A stretch of 64,000 nucleotides of DNA from Spiroplasma endosymbiont of Asaphidion curtum (GCF_964031085.1 NZ_OZ035001.1:558001-622000), one strand, 5' to 3'. Positions 32,899 through 44,769 are shown, counted from the first letter of the stretch. Notes: generated by a model from the letters alone, not told the origin. Numbers and translations are program-made.

Positions 32899-32936
32899 AT
32901 CTTTACCACCATTATTATTAATTTTAGCATAAAAGA

Positions 32937-32969
32937 AAGCATATTTTCTATTAAATAGAAAATATGCTT
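32937..32969 (-). terminator. Strong hairpin upstream of nusB
   Basis: 16-bp perfect stem AAGCATATTTTCTATT with one-base loop, followed on the minus strand by TTTCTTTT. Ends the fragment at 32985. Confidence 0.75.
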
Positions 32970-32984
32970 AATTTAAATATTTTA

Positions 32985-33374
32985 TTATTCTTTAATATGT
33001 TTTTCATTAATATATTTTTCATATTCATCATCTGTTAACACCTTATCAAAATTACCAACAATGGTATTTGCTTGTAATGATTGAATAACAATTCTAACAA
33101 AATCTTTAAAATCAGAATTTTCAGTAACTAAGCGATCAATTGTTGCTCAATCAAGAGTTTCTTTTTCTTTTGCTGGAAATAAAATAGTACTTTGCTTAAT
33201 ATTATTAGGATTCAACTTAATAACACCAATATTAAAAGCATTATTAAGTCTTTTTAATTCATTAATAAATCATTACTTTCAGAAATTTTTAAGGCTACTA
33301 AATACCCTTCATTAGCTCAAGATGAATTTGATACTGCTTGAAAATAAGATTCACGAAGATTAGCAAAACTTAAT
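32985..33374 (-). pseudogene. HrgA/COG2958-like protein, C-terminal fragment
   Basis: About 130 codons with a one-base loss near 33265. Reads ...SYFQAVSNSSWANEGYLVALK..., then LINELKRLNNAFNIGVIKLN..., ILFPAKEKETLDWATIDRL and ends EKYINEKHIKE. The SNSSWANEGYL...ELKRL...FGIGVI-like order matches my memory of HrgA-type proteins linked to restriction-modification islands. 5' end removed by ISB. Confidence 0.5.
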
Positions 33375-34281
33375 TAGACTTGGTACATAACTATAACTAG
33401 CTTAATTCAAAATTATATATTCCTGAAATTAAGTTAAATTGTAATCCAAATCTTCTAATTTTATTGCGATAACGATAAACTAGTATTTTAAAACTTTTTA
33501 ATCTAGCAAAAACATGTTCAATGGCAATTCTAACTTTACTTAAAAAGCTATTATATTCCTTTTTATCTGGATTTAAAGGATTATTTTTACTCTTTTTAAT
33601 TGGCAATAATGTATTTTTATGAACATTTTGCAAACCTTGATATCCTGAATCAGCAATTAATTCTAATTTTGGATTTATAAGTGTATTTGATTTTAAAAAT
33701 AACTTATAATCATGAATACTGCCATAACAAAAATCTACTGAAATAATTTTATTGTTAAATAAATCAATAATTATTTGCGATTTTAATGAATGTTGCCTTT
33801 TCTTACCAGAAAATAATAATTTTAGTTTTTTTAATTCTTTCAATTGGAATTTCTGAAGCATCAATTGCTAATAAATTATTATTAGTACCCTTATTTTCCA
33901 ATAATATCTTTTTGCCAGGTATATGAAAGCGACTATTTTTTATTAGAGTATTTTCAACTCAAAAGATATTACGAATACAACTAACATGACTAATATTATA
34001 TTTTTTGCAATAATACGATATGTACTATATTCTTTTCAGTATTCTAAAGTCATAAGTATTCTTTGCTCTATTGATAATTTATTTGGTTCTACCACTAATT
34101 TGTTTTTGTTTAGCTTCAGCTTCTTTTAAAATTTCTACCATTTTCATGAAAGTTTTATATTTTATGCCTATTAGACTATAAAATTCATTTTCGTCTTTGT
34201 ATTTATCTAATATTTGTGCTTCACCTAGGAAATAATATTATCAAAATAGTAGATAAAATTAAAGGTTATGTACCAAGTCTA
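33375..34281 (-). mobile_element. ISB copy 4, both ends present (907 bp)
   Basis: TAGACTTGGTACATAAC at 33375 and its inverted partner ending at 34281. The most complete ISB in the window. Confidence 0.88.
33397..34213 (-). pseudogene. IS5-type (ISB) transposase
   Basis: N-terminal frame begins ILDKYKDENEFYSLIGIKY (ATA in place of the ATG seen at 56396) and contains the first catalytic Asp in LAIDASEIP. The C-terminal frame (33397-33864) holds Asp in IADSGYQG and Glu in IAIEHVFA. The two join at a run of 7 A, which needs +1 rather than -1 slippage, so this copy is probably dead; 8-A copies are at 57869 and 63074. Confidence 0.7.
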
Positions 34282-34489
34282 TTGAAATTATTTGATATTT
34301 ACTATTTTTTATTATTCCGATGCAAATAGAATTTTCATATTTTCCTTTATAAACAAATCGCTTTGGAAACCAAATACCGATTTGTTCATTAAATCACGGA
34401 ATTTTTGGTGCTTTAATAAGCATTGCGTTTTGCGTTTCTTTTAAGATATATTTTTTAGTATTTAAGAAAATGTTTTCAATGTTTTTCAT
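34282..34489 (-). pseudogene. Unidentified N-terminal CDS fragment
   Basis: Good RBS (AGAAAGG) and ATG, then MKNIENIFLNTKKYILKETQ...IPWFNEQIGIWFPKRFVY..., 69 codons, cut by ISB at 34281. Small, basic, aromatic-rich; possibly from a spiroplasma plectrovirus or plasmid, but not identified. Confidence 0.45.
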
Positions 34490-34526
34490 AATAAATTACC
34501 TTTCTTATAGATAAACTAAGTTATAT

Positions 34527-34997
34527 TAATTAAGTTAGTTAACTTAGTTTTTTAAACACTTATATATCGCAGATTTAAGTGTTTAACAAGCTTTGTTAAT
34601 AAATTTTGTTTTTTAATTAGATAAAGATTTTAATAATTTTAAACTTAGCATACCCCTATGATAGAAATTTCTACACTTTAACATCCGCATCCTACCCTTG
34701 CAACTAATTTAATAGCGTGTATATTTTTAGGAAATCTACCCATTCATTTTTTTATTGCAAAACGAAACAAATTGCTATAGCTAATAGGATGTTATCTATC
34801 AACTGGTAAACTTCTTTTGGTTATGGCGACCACCCACAATTTATCGTGCTTTAATACATACCAACATTATTAATTCACTTGTATTTAATTTTCAAAGAAC
34901 AAACTTTTAACACCTTATAAAATAAAAAGACAATCATTACTGACTGTCTTAATACTTATTAAAATATTTGCCCACCTAACAAAACTTTATGCGTCCA
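34527..34997. repeat. 470-bp repeat with hairpins
   Basis: Repeated at 45030-45501 (inverted), 63534-63778 and 29423-29480. Contains hairpins AACTAAGTTA...TAACTTAGTT and AAACACTTA...TTAAGTGTTT and, at the far end, GACAGTCA...TGATTGTC. On the minus strand one frame carries WVVAITKRSLPVDR, a stop, then HPISYSNLFHFAIKKW. Nature unknown: phage/plasmid intergenic region or decayed IS. Confidence 0.6.
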
Positions 34998-35080
34998 AAA
35001 ATATGATATAAAATTGCAAATAATGAAACAAAATTCTCAAAAAAATTAAAACCATTTTTATAAATGAAATTAATTAGAAA

Positions 35081-35719
35081 TTAAACCATCAATAACGCAG
35101 CTTTACTAATTCCTAACCGATCTGCTCCGCCTTTAATAAGTTTTATTGCCTGTGCTTTAGTTTTAATTTTTCCTGACGCTTTAATATACATCTCATCCTT
35201 AACAATACTACGAATTAATTTAATATCTTTAACTTTAGCACCACTTTTAGCAAATCCTGTTGAAGTCTTAATAAAATCTGCTTGTGCTTGCAAAGCTAAT
35301 TTACAAACTTGAATTTTTTCTTCTTTCGTTAACAATGCAGTTTCAATAATAACTTTTAAAATTTGTTTTGGACATACAGCGCGAACATATTTGATATCAT
35401 TTAATACTACCGTATATGCGCCCTCTTTTAATGCTCCGACATTAATAACCATATCAATTTCATCGGCACCATCTCGAACAGCTTGTTCAGTTTCTAACAC
35501 TTTAATATTTGTTGGCACCGAACCCAATGGAAAACCAACAACAGTACAAACACTAACCTTTGTCTTTTTTAACAAATTTTTAGCATGACTAACATAAATA
35601 GGATTAACACATACACTAGCAAATTTGTGCTTTTCAGCATCCACACAAATTTTTTGAATGTCATGACTAGTAGCTTGTGAACTTAGTAAAGTATAATCAA
35701 TAAATTCATTCAATTTCAT
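35081..35719 (-). CDS. deoC: Deoxyribose-phosphate aldolase
   Basis: 212 aa, compact bacterial form. Splits 2-deoxyribose-5-phosphate into glyceraldehyde-3-phosphate and acetaldehyde. Schiff-base Lys151 in ADFIKTSTGF, second Lys180 in YIKASGKIKT, Asp89 in DEIDMVINVG. ATG with AGGAG upstream. Last gene of the pst-rsmE block. Confidence 0.95.
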   Translation of the reverse strand: MKLNEFIDYTLLSSQATSHDIQKICVDAEKHKFASVCVNPIYVSHAKNLLKKTKVSVCTVVGFPLGSVPTNIKVLETEQAVRDGADEIDMVINVGALKEGAYTVVLNDIKYVRAVCPKQILKVIIETALLTKEEKIQVCKLALQAQADFIKTSTGFAKSGAKVKDIKLIRSIVKDEMYIKASGKIKTKAQAIKLIKGGADRLGISKAALLMV

Positions 35720-35743
35720 AAAACAAACAAATCTCCTTACTAA

Positions 35744-36226
35744 TTATTTATTTTTAATTATTAATTCATCATTTTGGGTAGAAATTTCAATTTTTGATAA
35801 AGCCTCCCATTTTAACCTTTGAATAAAAAACTTAATATCAAAGATAATTGTTACTAAACCAAATATTCCTGAAATTCCAATTGATAAACCAAATGCTAAA
35901 ATAGCACTTTGTTGATTTTTAGCAATTAAAATTAACAAATTGGTTAAAATTGACATCACTGCCATCAATACAATTAATATTAAGTATTTATATGCTTTAA
36001 ATTGATATTTAACATCAAAATTCTTAATTGATACATAAGTTAATCAAACATAAACTATTATTAAACATAAAGTTATTAATGGAATTAAATAACTAGCAAT
36101 TTCAAATCCGCCACTTAAAGGCAAGTTTGATTTTTGAACGCTAATAAATACCATTGTTAAAAACAATCAATTAATAGCAAACAATAAATTTAAAATTACA
36201 CCCAATCGCTTTGAACTCAAAGACAT
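35744..36226 (-). CDS. Four-helix membrane protein, unknown
   Basis: 160 aa. Helices near residues 8-25, 42-60, 78-100 and 108-128 (AILAFGLSIGISGIFGLVTII), then a charged tail. Trp is TGA at two sites. Its AAGGAG ribosome-binding site overlaps the rsmE stop codon. No recognised family. Confidence 0.75.
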
Positions 36227-36228
36227 TC

Positions 36229-36963
36229 TTATTTCTCCTTCAACTTTTCATGTTCATAACCGATATTAGCAAGAAATGCTAAAACAGCTGTTTCTGATCT
36301 TAAAACTCTTTTTCCTAAGTTAATTGCATTAAAACCTTCAAAATTAAAAAATTCTAATTCTTTATCACTAAAACCACCCTCAGGTCCACAAATAAAAGTA
36401 ATACTTGTTGACTTGAATAACATTAGTGCCGACAATGAATGGGTTGATGATGCTAATTCATTAGCAATTAAATTTAAATCGCTCTTATAAGGAATAATAG
36501 CAGTAACATCAGTAATAATATCAACAATTTTTGGAATTTGATTACGATTCGACTGTTGTGCTGCTTCTTTAGCAATCTTTTGTCAACGCATCATCTTTTT
36601 TTTCTTATCTTCATTTTGTTTAATCTTAGTAACACTTCGTTCTAAAACAATACCAATAATTTGTGTCACACCTAATTCAGTTGCTTTTTGAACAATTCAA
36701 TCATTACGATCTTGTTTAAGCAATGGCATTAATAATGTTACAACTATTTCTAATTCAGTATTTTCCAATAAATTTTTTTGAATTTCAACTTTTAATTGTG
36801 GTTTCTTTTCAATTATCTTTGTTTGATATTTTTTACCATTATATACAACAATTAACAAGTCATTAATTTGAAACCTTAAAACATTAACTAAATGATGAGT
36901 ATCAACATCATTAAAAACTAAATTGCCGAATTCATCTTGAAAATGAGCAAAATAACATTGCAT
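36229..36963 (-). CDS. rsmE: 16S rRNA (uracil1498-N3)-methyltransferase
   Basis: 244 aa. N-terminal P domain (MQCYFAHF...THHLVNVLRF) and SPOUT fold with the trefoil-knot motifs CGPEGGFSDKELE and NLGKRVLRSETAVLA. ATG chosen at MQCYF, with AGGTG upstream; the frame is open further up into pstB without a better start. Methylates 16S rRNA U1498. Confidence 0.93.
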
Positions 36964-37006
36964 TATATCACCTACTCCAATATTAATTATATCATTTTTA
37001 AACCAA

Positions 37007-37882
37007 TTACCCAAACCGCCCCGCAATATAATCTTCGGTTTCCTTTTGTTGTGGTGATAAAAATAACTTTCTTGTTCTTGCAACTTCAACAATTTTACCC
37101 ATTAAAAAAAATGCTGTTTGATCAGAAATTCTTGCTGCTTGTTGCATTGAATGGGTCACAATAATAATTGTAAAATCTTTTTTTAATTGCAATATTAACT
37201 CTTCAATTTTACCAGTAGCAATCGGATCTAATGCTGAAGTTGGTTCATCCATTAATAGCACTTCTGGTTTAATAGCAATCGCTCGAGCAATACATAATCT
37301 TTGTTGTTGACCACCACTTAAACTTAAAGCTGGACTTTTTAAATCATTTTTAACTTCATCTCATAATGCTGCTTTTTTTAATGAATCTTCAATTATTTCA
37401 TCCAATTTTTTTCGATTTCTAATTCCTAAACTTCTTGGTCCATAAGCAACATTATCATAAATTGATTTTGGAAAAGGATTAGGTTTTTGAAAAACCATAC
37501 CAATTGTAGTTCTTAAAGCAATAATATCTTGTTTATTATCATAAATATTTTGTTGCCGATAAATAATTTCTCCTGTAATTTTAGTTCCTTCAATTAAATC
37601 ATTCATACGATTAATTGACCGCAATAATGTTGATTTACCACAACCAGAAGGACCAATAAGAGCCATAATCTTATTTCTTTTAATATTCAAATTAATATTA
37701 AATAATGCTTGTTTTTTACCAGAATTATAATAAAAATTAAAATCAGAAATAACAATACTATATTTCTTATCAATAATTTTAACTTTAACCTTATCTCGAG
37801 AATATTTTTGCTTTTTAGACTTATTAAGAAAGGATGTCTTTATTTTTTGTATTCAATTGATGTTCTTTTTCTTTTTAGCCAT
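37007..37882 (-). CDS. pstB: Phosphate ABC transporter ATP-binding protein PstB
   Basis: 291 aa, with a basic extension of about 45 residues before the usual start, which I keep because the ATG has AGGAG at 7 bases. Walker [10 protein letters not shown] at 77-85, signature LSGGQQQRL, Walker [12 protein letters not shown] near 209. Energises phosphate import with pstCA. Overlaps the end of pstCA by 43 bp. Confidence 0.95.
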
Positions 37883-39840
37883 AACATTACTCCTTTTAAA
37901 TTATTATATGAATATCTAAAATTCTTCTTTTCCTTTGTAATATATTTAACTAATAAATTTAAGACAATAATCAATAAAATCGTAATCGCAGCAATCTCAT
38001 AAGCAATTATTTTTGCCAATTGATAAGCACTAATTTTAATTAAATGAGCAGGACCTGCCACCATATCTGGTTCATTTATTAATTGATAAATTTTAACAGT
38101 TAAAGTAGTTCCTGGATCTAATAAACTTTGTGGCATAAAAGGTGATGATGACAAAGTTAATAACGCTGGCATACTTTCACTAATAACTTTACTAATAGCA
38201 AATACAATTCCAGTAATAATTCCTTTTTTACAATTCGGTAAAATAATTTTAAAAATTGTTCCAATTTTTGTAACCCCTAATGCCAAAGAAGAATCACGAT
38301 ATTCTTGAGCAACACCATTTAAAGCATCTTCAGTAGTTTTAATAATAATTGGTAATGTCAATACCCCAAACATCAGTCCAGCACTAATAAAGTTATGGCC
38401 AATTCCTAAAATATTAACAAACACAATATAACCAAACATTCCAAAAACTACTGAAGACGTTGCAACTAATGCATCAACTGAAAAACGAATTAAATTAGCA
38501 ATCTTACTAGATTTATTAGCATACTCATTTAAATATATTCCTCCTAAAATTCCTAAAGGAATAGAAACTACTAACGAGCAAACAATCAATAATAGTGTTG
38601 AAACAAATAATGGTGTTAAATCATATGAACCTTGTAAAACTTCACGATACGGTGTTAAAAAAACTGTTGATTGAATCCCTTTAATAATAACATCACCAAT
38701 AATTCAAATAACCATTGATAATGTTATTATTGTTGATAAAAACATTAATAAAATCCACATGACATCTTTTAATTTGTTAAACTGACGATGAAATTTCAAA
38801 ATTTTACTTTCATCATAGTAACTTAATAATCGTTGGTTAGAAATTTGATGAACTTCTAATACAGCTATATTTCTTCGCAAAACTTTTGTAATAAAATAAA
38901 TTTTAATCTTTTTTGTATAACTAACGCCTTGAATTTGATTGTTAGCTACTTTATATGTAGTTAAAATAACAATATTTAAAATTGATACAAAAATAATTAA
39001 AACTAATCCTAAGGCAAATAAAGCTGATGTATGAATTGTTGAAGCACTTTCAGCTAACTCAATACCAATTATCGCCGCTAAAGATGTTATTCCTGAAAAA
39101 ATAAATCCTAAAAATCCATTTTGAAATGTCGGTATTTGATATACTAATCCTGCAACCATAATCATCGCCGTAACTTCACCAATAACACGACATATCCCAA
39201 AGGTAATGGCACCAATTATCTTTGTTCGAACCGCTTTTTTTACAACTTTAAAAGCAGAACTAGTTCGTGATACTCCCATCGCTAAAGAAGCAAATCGATA
39301 AGAACTAGGGACACCATCTAAGGCATTGCAAATTAAAGCAATAATTGTAGGTAAAGCCATTAGTGCTAAAATTGTCGCTGCTGTTAACATATTAGCTGGT
39401 GATGATGCTCCAATTTGTTTATAAAAACTGCCAATAACTTCTAAACCAAAAATCCCAAAAATAACTGGTGGTACACCAGCTAATAATTCAACTAAAAAAA
39501 TCACAATACGCTTAATTTTCTTTCCTAAAAATTCACTAATTAAAACTGAAGTAAAAATTGCTAACGGAATCGCAATTAACATCGCTAAAAAAACTACTAA
39601 CAAAGTAGAAATAACAAAACTCATTGCTCCAAATTGTGAAATATCCGTTGACCAAACTTTACTAAAAATAAAATTTCAAAAACCATATTTCCTAAATACT
39701 GGTACTGATTGATAACTAATAAATACAATAATAAAAAACGATATAATAATAGCCATTAAAGCAGCACAAAAAATCAGAATTTTATTAAATAAATCAAGAT
39801 AATATTTATGTTTAAAAATCTTATTATGAAACTGAACCAT
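37840..39840 (-). CDS. pstA: Phosphate ABC transporter permease, PstC-PstA fusion
   Basis: 666 aa in one frame, stop-free with TGA as Trp. The N-terminal half (about 1-320) has a PstC-type bundle with [19 protein letters not shown] and [18 protein letters not shown]; the C-terminal half is PstA-like, with [16 protein letters not shown] and [19 protein letters not shown], two EAA-type loops facing PstB. Fused permeases of about 650 aa are also known in mycoplasmas. Starts 23 bp after pstS. Confidence 0.9.
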
Positions 39841-39863
39841 ATTTTCTCCATTACTTAATTAGT

Positions 39864-40787
39864 TTACTTAATCAACCATTCTGGTTCTTTACTTTTTCAT
39901 TCAAAATCAAATATTAAACCTGTTTTTTCAAATGCTAATTTACCACTATGATCATCATTCATAAAGTAAATAAACTGACGAATCAATTCTTTTTGCTTAC
40001 TTTCATATCAAAATAAACATGCAAATAAACGATACAAAATATATGATTTATTAGTTAACGATTCAATACTAGCCTTAACACCATTAATTGTAAAAGGGAC
40101 TAAATTATTAGCAATAACCGAATCAACATTTGAGAATGAAACATAACCAATGGCATTATTAGTATCTCTTACTTGATTAAGCATTACTGATGTTGAATTA
40201 GCAATTCTTAAACCACTCGAAAAATCACTATTACCCATTTCTAAAAATTCTCGCCAAACATCTCTTGTTCCACTTCCTGATTCACGATTAACACCAATAA
40301 TCGTTTCATTATTAGCACATCCATTTCCTAATAATTCTGTTCAAGTTTTACTTTTACCAGCATAAATATCTCGTAAGACACTTATTTTATCTTGAGAAAT
40401 ATTTGTAACATTGCAATTAATAGGAGTTTTAGCAATAATTACCATCCCATCAATTGCAAAATTAAAAACACGATAATTACTATTATCAATATACTCTGAC
40501 TTAACATCCCTTGAAGTAAAACCCATCACTAATATTTGATTTTTAACACCATTTTCACCAGCTGATGAACCAGTACCATTATATGTCACCTTATGATTAT
40601 ATTTGTGATTAAAACCTTGAAATTTTGGAGCATTTAACTGATCACCATATAATAAGATATGCATTAAAGCCATTACTGAACTAGAACCACCAAATAAAAT
40701 AATTTCACTTTTCTGACAAGCAACAAGATTAATAATAGTAATGAATAAAAGCAAATTTGCTCCTAATCAAGAAAATATTTTTTTCAT
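39864..40787 (-). CDS. pstS: Phosphate-binding lipoprotein PstS
   Basis: 307 aa. Signal peptide MKKIFSWLGANLLLFITII with lipobox NLVAC, lipidated Cys24. Periplasmic-binding fold with phosphate-loop residues FGGSSSVMALMH and TGSSAGENGV, GVNRESGSGTRDVW and AIGYVSFSNVDS. First gene of the pst operon; its promoter must lie in the 104 bp before it. Confidence 0.9.
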
Positions 40788-40891
40788 CACAATGACCAAA
40801 TACCCCATTCATAACCTTAATTATCATAATAAATAACAAGGTAATAATAACAAAAAAAGCATAATTACAATAATTCTTAAAAAATTACTGT

Positions 40892-41248
40892 TTAAGAGTT
40901 AGAAGAATCTTTTTTAATTTTATTTAAAATATCTTCTATTTTTCTACTTTCACTTAATGATTGATCATAAACAAAAAATAATTGGGGAACTTTATAAATC
41001 GTTAATTGTTGACCTAATTTTTTTCGAATCAATCACAAATTTTGTTTTATCGCTAATTCAATAATCTGCTTTTGTTCTTGGAAAACCAAAGAATCATAAT
41101 ATACTTTAGCAATTGTGCAATCATTATTTAATTTTACTTCCGTAATTATTAATTTTTGTAAAACCTCATCCTTAACTTCTTTTTGCAAAATATTTGTTAA
41201 CAAGCGTTGAATTGTAGTTTGTAGTCGTTGAAATTTAATATTTGCCAT
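40892..41248 (-). CDS. rbfA: Ribosome-binding factor A
   Basis: 118 aa, KH-like fold: [21 protein letters not shown]...LIITEVKLNNDCTIAKVYY...RKKLGQQLTIYKVPQLFFVYD. Late 30S maturation factor. Start ATG overlaps the infB stop by one base. Confidence 0.92.
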
Positions 41249-43080
41249 TACTTAATTTCCTTCAATAAATAAGATTCAATAACATCATTTTCTTTTATAT
41301 CATTAAAATTTTTAATAGTTAACCCACATTCTGTTCCTTGTCGTGATTCTTTAATATCTTCTTTTTGATGTTTTAAAGATGATAAATCACCATCATAAAT
41401 AACAATACCATCTCTTAAAACCTTTACTTTACTTTGACGACTAATAACACCTTCAATAACCATACAACCAGCAATGACACCGACCTTAGAATAATGAAAT
41501 AATTGTCGCACAGCAGCTTGTCCTAAAACAATCTCTTCAAACTTCGGATCTAATAAACCTTTTGCTGCTTGTTGCAATTCTTCAATTACTTTATAAATAA
41601 CATTATGAAGATGAATCTCAATGCCTTCATCTAATGCCAATTTTCGCACAGCAGAATTAGGTCGCACATTAAAACCATAAACTAACGCTTTTGAAGCAAC
41701 AGCTAAGGTAATATCTGATTCACTAATTGTTCCAACTGAAGAACTAATAATTCTAATACTAATATCATCAATTTTAATTTTACTTAATGACTGTTTTAAA
41801 GCTTCTAAACTTCCCTGAGTATCAGTCTTTAAAATAATATCAATATGTTTCAAATTACCAGCCGCAATTTCATCAGATAAATTTTCTAAATTTAAAATTT
41901 TAGTTTTTCTCCGCTCATTAATTTCATCTTGAGTTTTTCTTGATAGTGCTACTTCACGAGCCAACTTATCATCACCAAACACCATAAACGGATCACCAGC
42001 CTTAGGAACAAAATCTAAACCATGAATTTCAATTGGCATTGAAGGTGTTGCTTCCTTAATAATAACATTACGATCATTTTTCATATCGCGAACTCGGCCA
42101 AAAGAAACCCCTGCTACCAAAGCATCTTTAATTTTTAAAGTTCCATTTTGAACTAATAATGTACAAACCGGACCAACATTACGATCTAAGTGTGCCTCAA
42201 TAACTGTTCCACTAGCAAAACGACTTGGATTAGCTTGCAAACTTTGCATTTCCGCTAATAATAAAATTACATCTAATAATTCATCAATTCCCGCACCAGT
42301 TAAAGCACTACCTTTAACAAAAATTGTATCACCACTTCACTCTTCAGAAATTAAATCTAAAGCTGCTAAATCTTTCATAATTAATTCCACATTAGCAGAC
42401 GGCAAATCCATCTTATTAACAAACACAATAATTGGCACATTAGCAGCTTTAGCATGATCAATTGCTTCTTTAGTTTGTGGCATAACACCATCATTACTAG
42501 CAACAACTAATACAACAATATCAGTAATTTTAGCGCCCCGAGCACGCATTTGCGTAAATGCTTCATGTCCTGGTGTATCCAAAAAAGTAATAATTTTATT
42601 ATCCTTTGTTTTAATTTGATAAGCACCAATATGCTGTGTTATACCACCAAATTCTTTCTCAGTAATTTTAGATTTTCTAATATTATCTAACAAAGTTGTT
42701 TTACCATGATCAACATGTCCCATAATAGTAACAACTGGTGGCCGTTCTTTTAACTCATTAACATCATCAATAATATCTAAATTTTCTAATAAATTTTGAT
42801 GGGTAATAACAGTTTCTCTTTTAAAATCTAAATTAAATTCTAAACATAACTCACCAATTAATTCTTCATTCAAAAAATGATTTTGCGTTAACATTTGTCC
42901 TTTATTAAAAAAATATTTAATAATTTGTACAACAGAAATATTTGTTTTTTTAGAAAATTCAATAATTGATAATGGTTCACTAAAAATAAAAATCCCATTA
43001 TCAAGATGTGAATTACTTCCTGTTTTTAATTGATTTTTAATAACTGTTGTTTGTTTTTTTCTTTGATTACTTTTTTTCAT
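41248..43080 (-). CDS. infB: Translation initiation factor IF-2
   Basis: 610 aa, the short Mollicute form lacking most of the N-terminal region. IF2_N-like domain about 30-85, GTPase G1 GHVDHGKT at 121-128, G3 DTPGHEAF about 168, G4 NKMD about 222, then beta-barrel domains ([17 protein letters not shown]) and the C-terminal fMet-tRNA-binding barrel ([21 protein letters not shown]). Trp at 248 is TGA. Confidence 0.95.
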
Positions 43081-43168
43081 ACAATCACCACCTCTAAATT
43101 AATTATTATGCTCCTGTTCTTTTACAATTTTCACTAATAATAAATAAACCTCATCAGCAATTTATGTT

Positions 43169-43375
43169 TTAAAAATCTTTTCTAATAATTTTTTTTTGCA
43201 TTTTTTCAATAATAACAACTTCTCGCTTAACATAAGCACCTTTACCAGCAAGACGATAATTTAAATCAATCAAAACTTGTCCTTGTTTTGTTTTAACAAT
43301 TCTTATTAACTCACTTCGTAAAACAACAACTTTTGTAACTATGCATTGCCGATATACTAATTTTTGTTTTGTCAC
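43169..43375 (-). CDS. YlxR/RnpM-type RNA-binding protein
   Basis: 68 aa from GTG. CIVTKVVVLRSELIRIVKTK and DLNYRLAGKGAYVKREV match the YlxR fold, always between nusA and infB. Shorter than the usual 90 aa: after a run of 9 A it ends IIRKDF, while a neighbouring frame continues IADEVYLLLVKIVKEQEHNN to 43105. I infer a C-terminal frameshift plus point change; the core domain is intact. Confidence 0.8.
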   Translation of the reverse strand: MTKQKLVYRQCIVTKVVVLRSELIRIVKTKQGQVLIDLNYRLAGKGAYVKREVVIIEKMQKKIIRKDF

Positions 43376-43482
43376 AAATAATTTTTTCCTTTATTTAATC
43401 GTTATCTAATTCATCGCTATCTACTTCAGCATTAGTATTATCAATATTATCTTGCACTAATTGTTTTTCTTCATTAAGAATA

Positions 43483-44661
43483 TTATCTACTTCTTCAATA
43501 CTTATTTTTAAACTCTACAAGCAATTTATCTTTCTTGACTTTAAATTGATGTTTATTTTGTAACTCTTGCATTTGTTGTTCCGATAAATTACCATTTCAT
43601 TTAAAAGCAATATTTTGATTTAAAGCATCACTGAAAGAAATAATATTAATTTTTCATTTTGTTAATTTTGCTGTTAATTTTGCTGTTATTCCTTTTTTAC
43701 CAATAGCTAATGAATAATGCTCATCAGCAACAATAATATTAGCTTCATTAGTTTGTTCATCTAAACTAATAGAAATCGCTTTAGCTGGCGATAAAGCATT
43801 AATAATAAATGTTGTTGTTTCCATATCTCATTTAATAAGATCAATTTTTTCACCATTCAATTCATTCATAATGCTTTGAATTCTTTGTCCCTTATTACCA
43901 ACACAAGCACCAATCGGATCAATAGTTGAGTCATTACAAAATACTGCAACTTTTGATCTTTGCCCTGCAATTCTTGCAATGGCTTTAATTTCAATTATTC
44001 CTTCATAAATTTCAGGAACTTCAATTTCTAGTAATCTTGTTAAAAATCCTAGATGAGTTCTTGAAGCTAAAATTTGGCCAAAATTTTTAGTTTTATTAAC
44101 ATCTTCAACATAAAACTTTACTTTATCGCCTAAATAAAATTCCTCTGTGGGAATAATATTTTTTTTAGGCAAAATTGCAAAAGTACGATCAACAATTTTT
44201 AATAAATAATACTTTTCTTCAATATTATCAATTGTGCCAATTAAAATATCATCTTTTTTAGAAATATATTTTTCATAAACAACTTCTTTTTCTGCTTCTC
44301 TTAAATGTTGTTTTAGAATTTGTGCTACTTGTAACGCCGCCAAACGAGAAAATTCATCAGTATCTACAGGTTCATAATATATATCACCAATTTTTAAATT
44401 TTTCTCTAAATTTTTAATATCATCTAATAAAATTTCAGCAAACTCATCTTCAATCTTACTAACAATCGTTAATAAGCGATAAACTTTAATTTGACCAGTT
44501 TGTTCATCAAAATCTACTTTTACTAAGGCTTGTGGATCTAAATATTTTTCATAAGCTTTTATTATTCCTTCTTTAATAGCCTCAATAATTAAACTGCGAT
44601 CAATTTTCTTTTCTTCTGCCAAAAGATCAATTGCTTTTAAAATTTCTATTCCGTCAATCAT
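43483..44661 (-). CDS. nusA: Transcription termination/antitermination factor NusA
   Basis: 392 aa. N-terminal RNAP-binding domain (IKEGIIKAYEKYLDPQALVKV), S1 domain (about 130-200), and KH domains with DPIGACVGNKGQRIQSIM and HYSLAIGKKGITAKL. Ends VEFKNKYWRSR; one base away another frame runs SIEEVDNILNEEKQLVQ to a stop at 43395 with an acidic tail, so the last residues may have been shifted by an indel in the AAAAA at about 43515. First gene of nusA-ylxR-infB-rbfA. Confidence 0.93.
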
Positions 44662-44720
44662 CTTTTTCTAATCCTCCCAACATTATTATTGTCAACATTT
44701 TAATTATGACTTTTAAATTA

Positions 44721-44751
44721 GATGAAGGTGAGGGAAACCCTCACCTTCATC
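44721..44751 (-). promoter_or_regulatory. Leader hairpin of the nusA operon
   Basis: Perfect 14-bp stem GATGAAGGTGAGGG with a 3-nt loop in the 5' leader between promoter and nusA RBS. No U-run follows, so not a standard terminator; could be a processing or autoregulatory site. Confidence 0.6.
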
Positions 44752-44769
44752 TGCCCTAATTACTTGTTA

